NCBI GenBank assembly: GCA_019239775.1 | Contig: JAFAZN010000002.1 | Coordinates: 1-61,051 of the forward strand | Reading direction: 5' to 3' | Source of the DNA: Chloroflexota bacterium | Lineage (GTDB): Bacteria > Chloroflexota > UBA6077 > CF-72 | Length of the DNA: 61,051 nt | Position numbers and translations under genes: made by a program | Notes under the pieces: model-generated | What the model was told of the DNA's origin: nothing | The model's input: only the letters and a program-made list of their open reading frames with translations | Database searches by the model: none | In this document: positions 60,124 through 61,051 of the stretch, in pieces | Numbering within the stretch: position 1 is the first letter of the stretch | How the letters are laid out: each line of letters starts with the position of its first letter

Positions 60124-61051
60124 TGGAGCGCGAGTGGTCCGAGCCCCCAGTCACTTTCGAGAGCCCCGCGCGTGAGGAGTTCGTCTCCCTCGCGGCGGGG
60201 CCGTTCCGCAAGGAGCTGCTGGCGCACTGCTACCGCATGCTGGCTTCGCTGCAAGATGCGGAGGACCTGGTTCAGGACACGTTTGTGCGCGCCTGGCGTG
60301 CCTTCGATCAGTTCGATCCCGAGCGCGGCTCATTGAAGAACTGGCTGTACCGCATCGCCACCAACGCCTGCTTCAGCGCACTCCGCGATCGCGGTCGGCG
60401 CGCGCTCCCTTCGGAACTGGTCCCCCGCGCCGAGCATCCAGCATCGTATCCGACAACCAAGTATCCCGAAACGACCTGGCTACAACCCATACCGGACGCG
60501 TTGCTCGGCTCGGAACCCGCGGATCCCGCCACTGTGGCGATCTCACGCGAGAGTATCCGGCTGGCTTTCATCGCAGCTCTGCAGCACCTCCCGCCGCGCC
60601 AGCGCGCATCTCTGATCCTCAAAGACGTTCTCGCGTGGCGTTCGAACGAGGTTGCCGACCTGCTGGAGACAACGCCGACCGCAATCAACAGCGCTCTCCA
60701 ACGCGCCCGCACGCAGCTCAGCCAGATCGCGCCGGTCCAGGAGGAGGTTGCCGAGCCGACCGAAGCCGAGCAGCTGGACCTCCTGAACCGCTATGTCTCC
60801 GCTTTCCAGTCGCAAGACCTGACAGCGCTTGCCGCCATGCTGCGCGACGACGCGGTGCTGGAGATGCCGCCGTGGCTCCACTGGGTCGCCGGCCGCAACG
60901 ATGTCATGGCCTTCATCCGCATGAGCTTCGGCCGCCGCCCAACCGGCGCCTGGCGCATGCGCGTGACGGCGGCAAACCGGCAGCCAGCGCTGGCGAGCTA
61001 CGCTCGCGACGATACGGGGACATTTCGAGCACATTCCATTCACGTCTTCAC
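60123..61051 (+). CDS. ECF sigma factor with C-terminal SnoaL-like domain (partial, runs off window)
   Basis: At least 309 codons. Region 2 is visible in LAHCYRMLASLQDAEDLVQDTFVRAWRAF and NWLYRIATNACFSALRD, region 4 in LPPRQRASLILKDVLAWRSNEVADLL. After region 4 a SnoaL-like domain begins (LLNRYVSAFQSQDLTALAAML). This matches the sigma-70 ECF subfamily 5/SigJ-like type, in which the extra domain regulates activity in place of an anti-sigma factor. Confidence 0.88.
   Translation, partial: MEREWSEPPVTFESPAREEFVSLAAGPFRKELLAHCYRMLASLQDAEDLVQDTFVRAWRAFDQFDPERGSLKNWLYRIATNACFSALRDRGRRALPSELVPRAEHPASYPTTKYPETTWLQPIPDALLGSEPADPATVAISRESIRLAFIAALQHLPPRQRASLILKDVLAWRSNEVADLLETTPTAINSALQRARTQLSQIAPVQEEVAEPTEAEQLDLLNRYVSAFQSQDLTALAAMLRDDAVLEMPPWLHWVAGRNDVMAFIRMSFGRRPTGAWRMRVTAANRQPALASYARDDTGTFRAHSIHVF

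Overview
The window is a contiguous stretch of high-GC bacterial chromosome that is almost fully coding. It carries no rRNA, tRNA, CRISPR array or insertion sequence that I could recognise. A Chloroflexota-like soil bacterium, or a related uncultured lineage, fits best. The reasons are a lipoprotein binding protein with a long Pro/Thr/Ala linker, many starts with no Shine-Dalgarno but a -10-like box a few bases upstream, a group 1h [NiFe] hydrogenase, and UGSC selenoproteins. The lineage is an inference; no marker gene is present.

Layout. 1-12 kb: the 5' part of a selenoprotein with a UGSC domain fused to a large partner domain, a mercuric-reductase-like flavoprotein, an HtrA-like protease, hydrolases and oxidases, a peptide-type binding lipoprotein, and flavin-linked oxidoreductases. 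11.5-24.6 kb: a signalling block with three full-length GGDEF-EAL proteins, two unusual response regulators, a heterodimeric ABC exporter and a VapBC pair. 24.6-26.6 kb: a kinase remnant, small Cys-rich proteins, and a Met-rich exported protein followed by a small zinc-ribbon gene whose ribosome-binding site lies in a long inverted repeat. 26.6-34.6 kb: an exported sugar-dehydrogenase-like protein, a D-aminoacylase-like amidohydrolase with an aromatic hydroxylase, a TetR regulator and a second orphan binding lipoprotein. 34.6-36.5 kb: MerR regulator, CcdA-like membrane protein and a thioredoxin-like lipoprotein with a UxxC selenocysteine motif. 36.5-39.3 kb: a ring-hydroxylating dioxygenase operon with an SDR. 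39.3-43.8 kb: cupin, hydrolases and a phosphoesterase. 43.8-47.9 kb: aminotransferase, stand-alone UGSC selenoprotein, its large partner as a separate gene, and an M20 amidohydrolase. 48.0-54.3 kb: a compact group 1h hydrogenase operon. 54.3-61 kb: a PAS histidine kinase preceded by a tetranucleotide repeat, a response regulator, cell-envelope proteins, an MFS exporter and an ECF sigma factor.

How the parts fit. Three genes have an in-frame UGA inside conserved protein sequence, each followed 18-21 nt later by a small hairpin whose five-base loop begins AGU, the arrangement of a bacterial SECIS element. The UGSC domain and its ~350-residue partner occur both fused (left edge) and as two translationally coupled genes (45.0-46.7 kb), which argues that they act together. 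The hydrogenase operon, of a type used to oxidise trace hydrogen, contains a HypA from which the zinc ribbon appears to be excised and a TIM-barrel protein that has lost metal ligands. Gene packing is extreme: eight convergent junctions overlap tail to tail.
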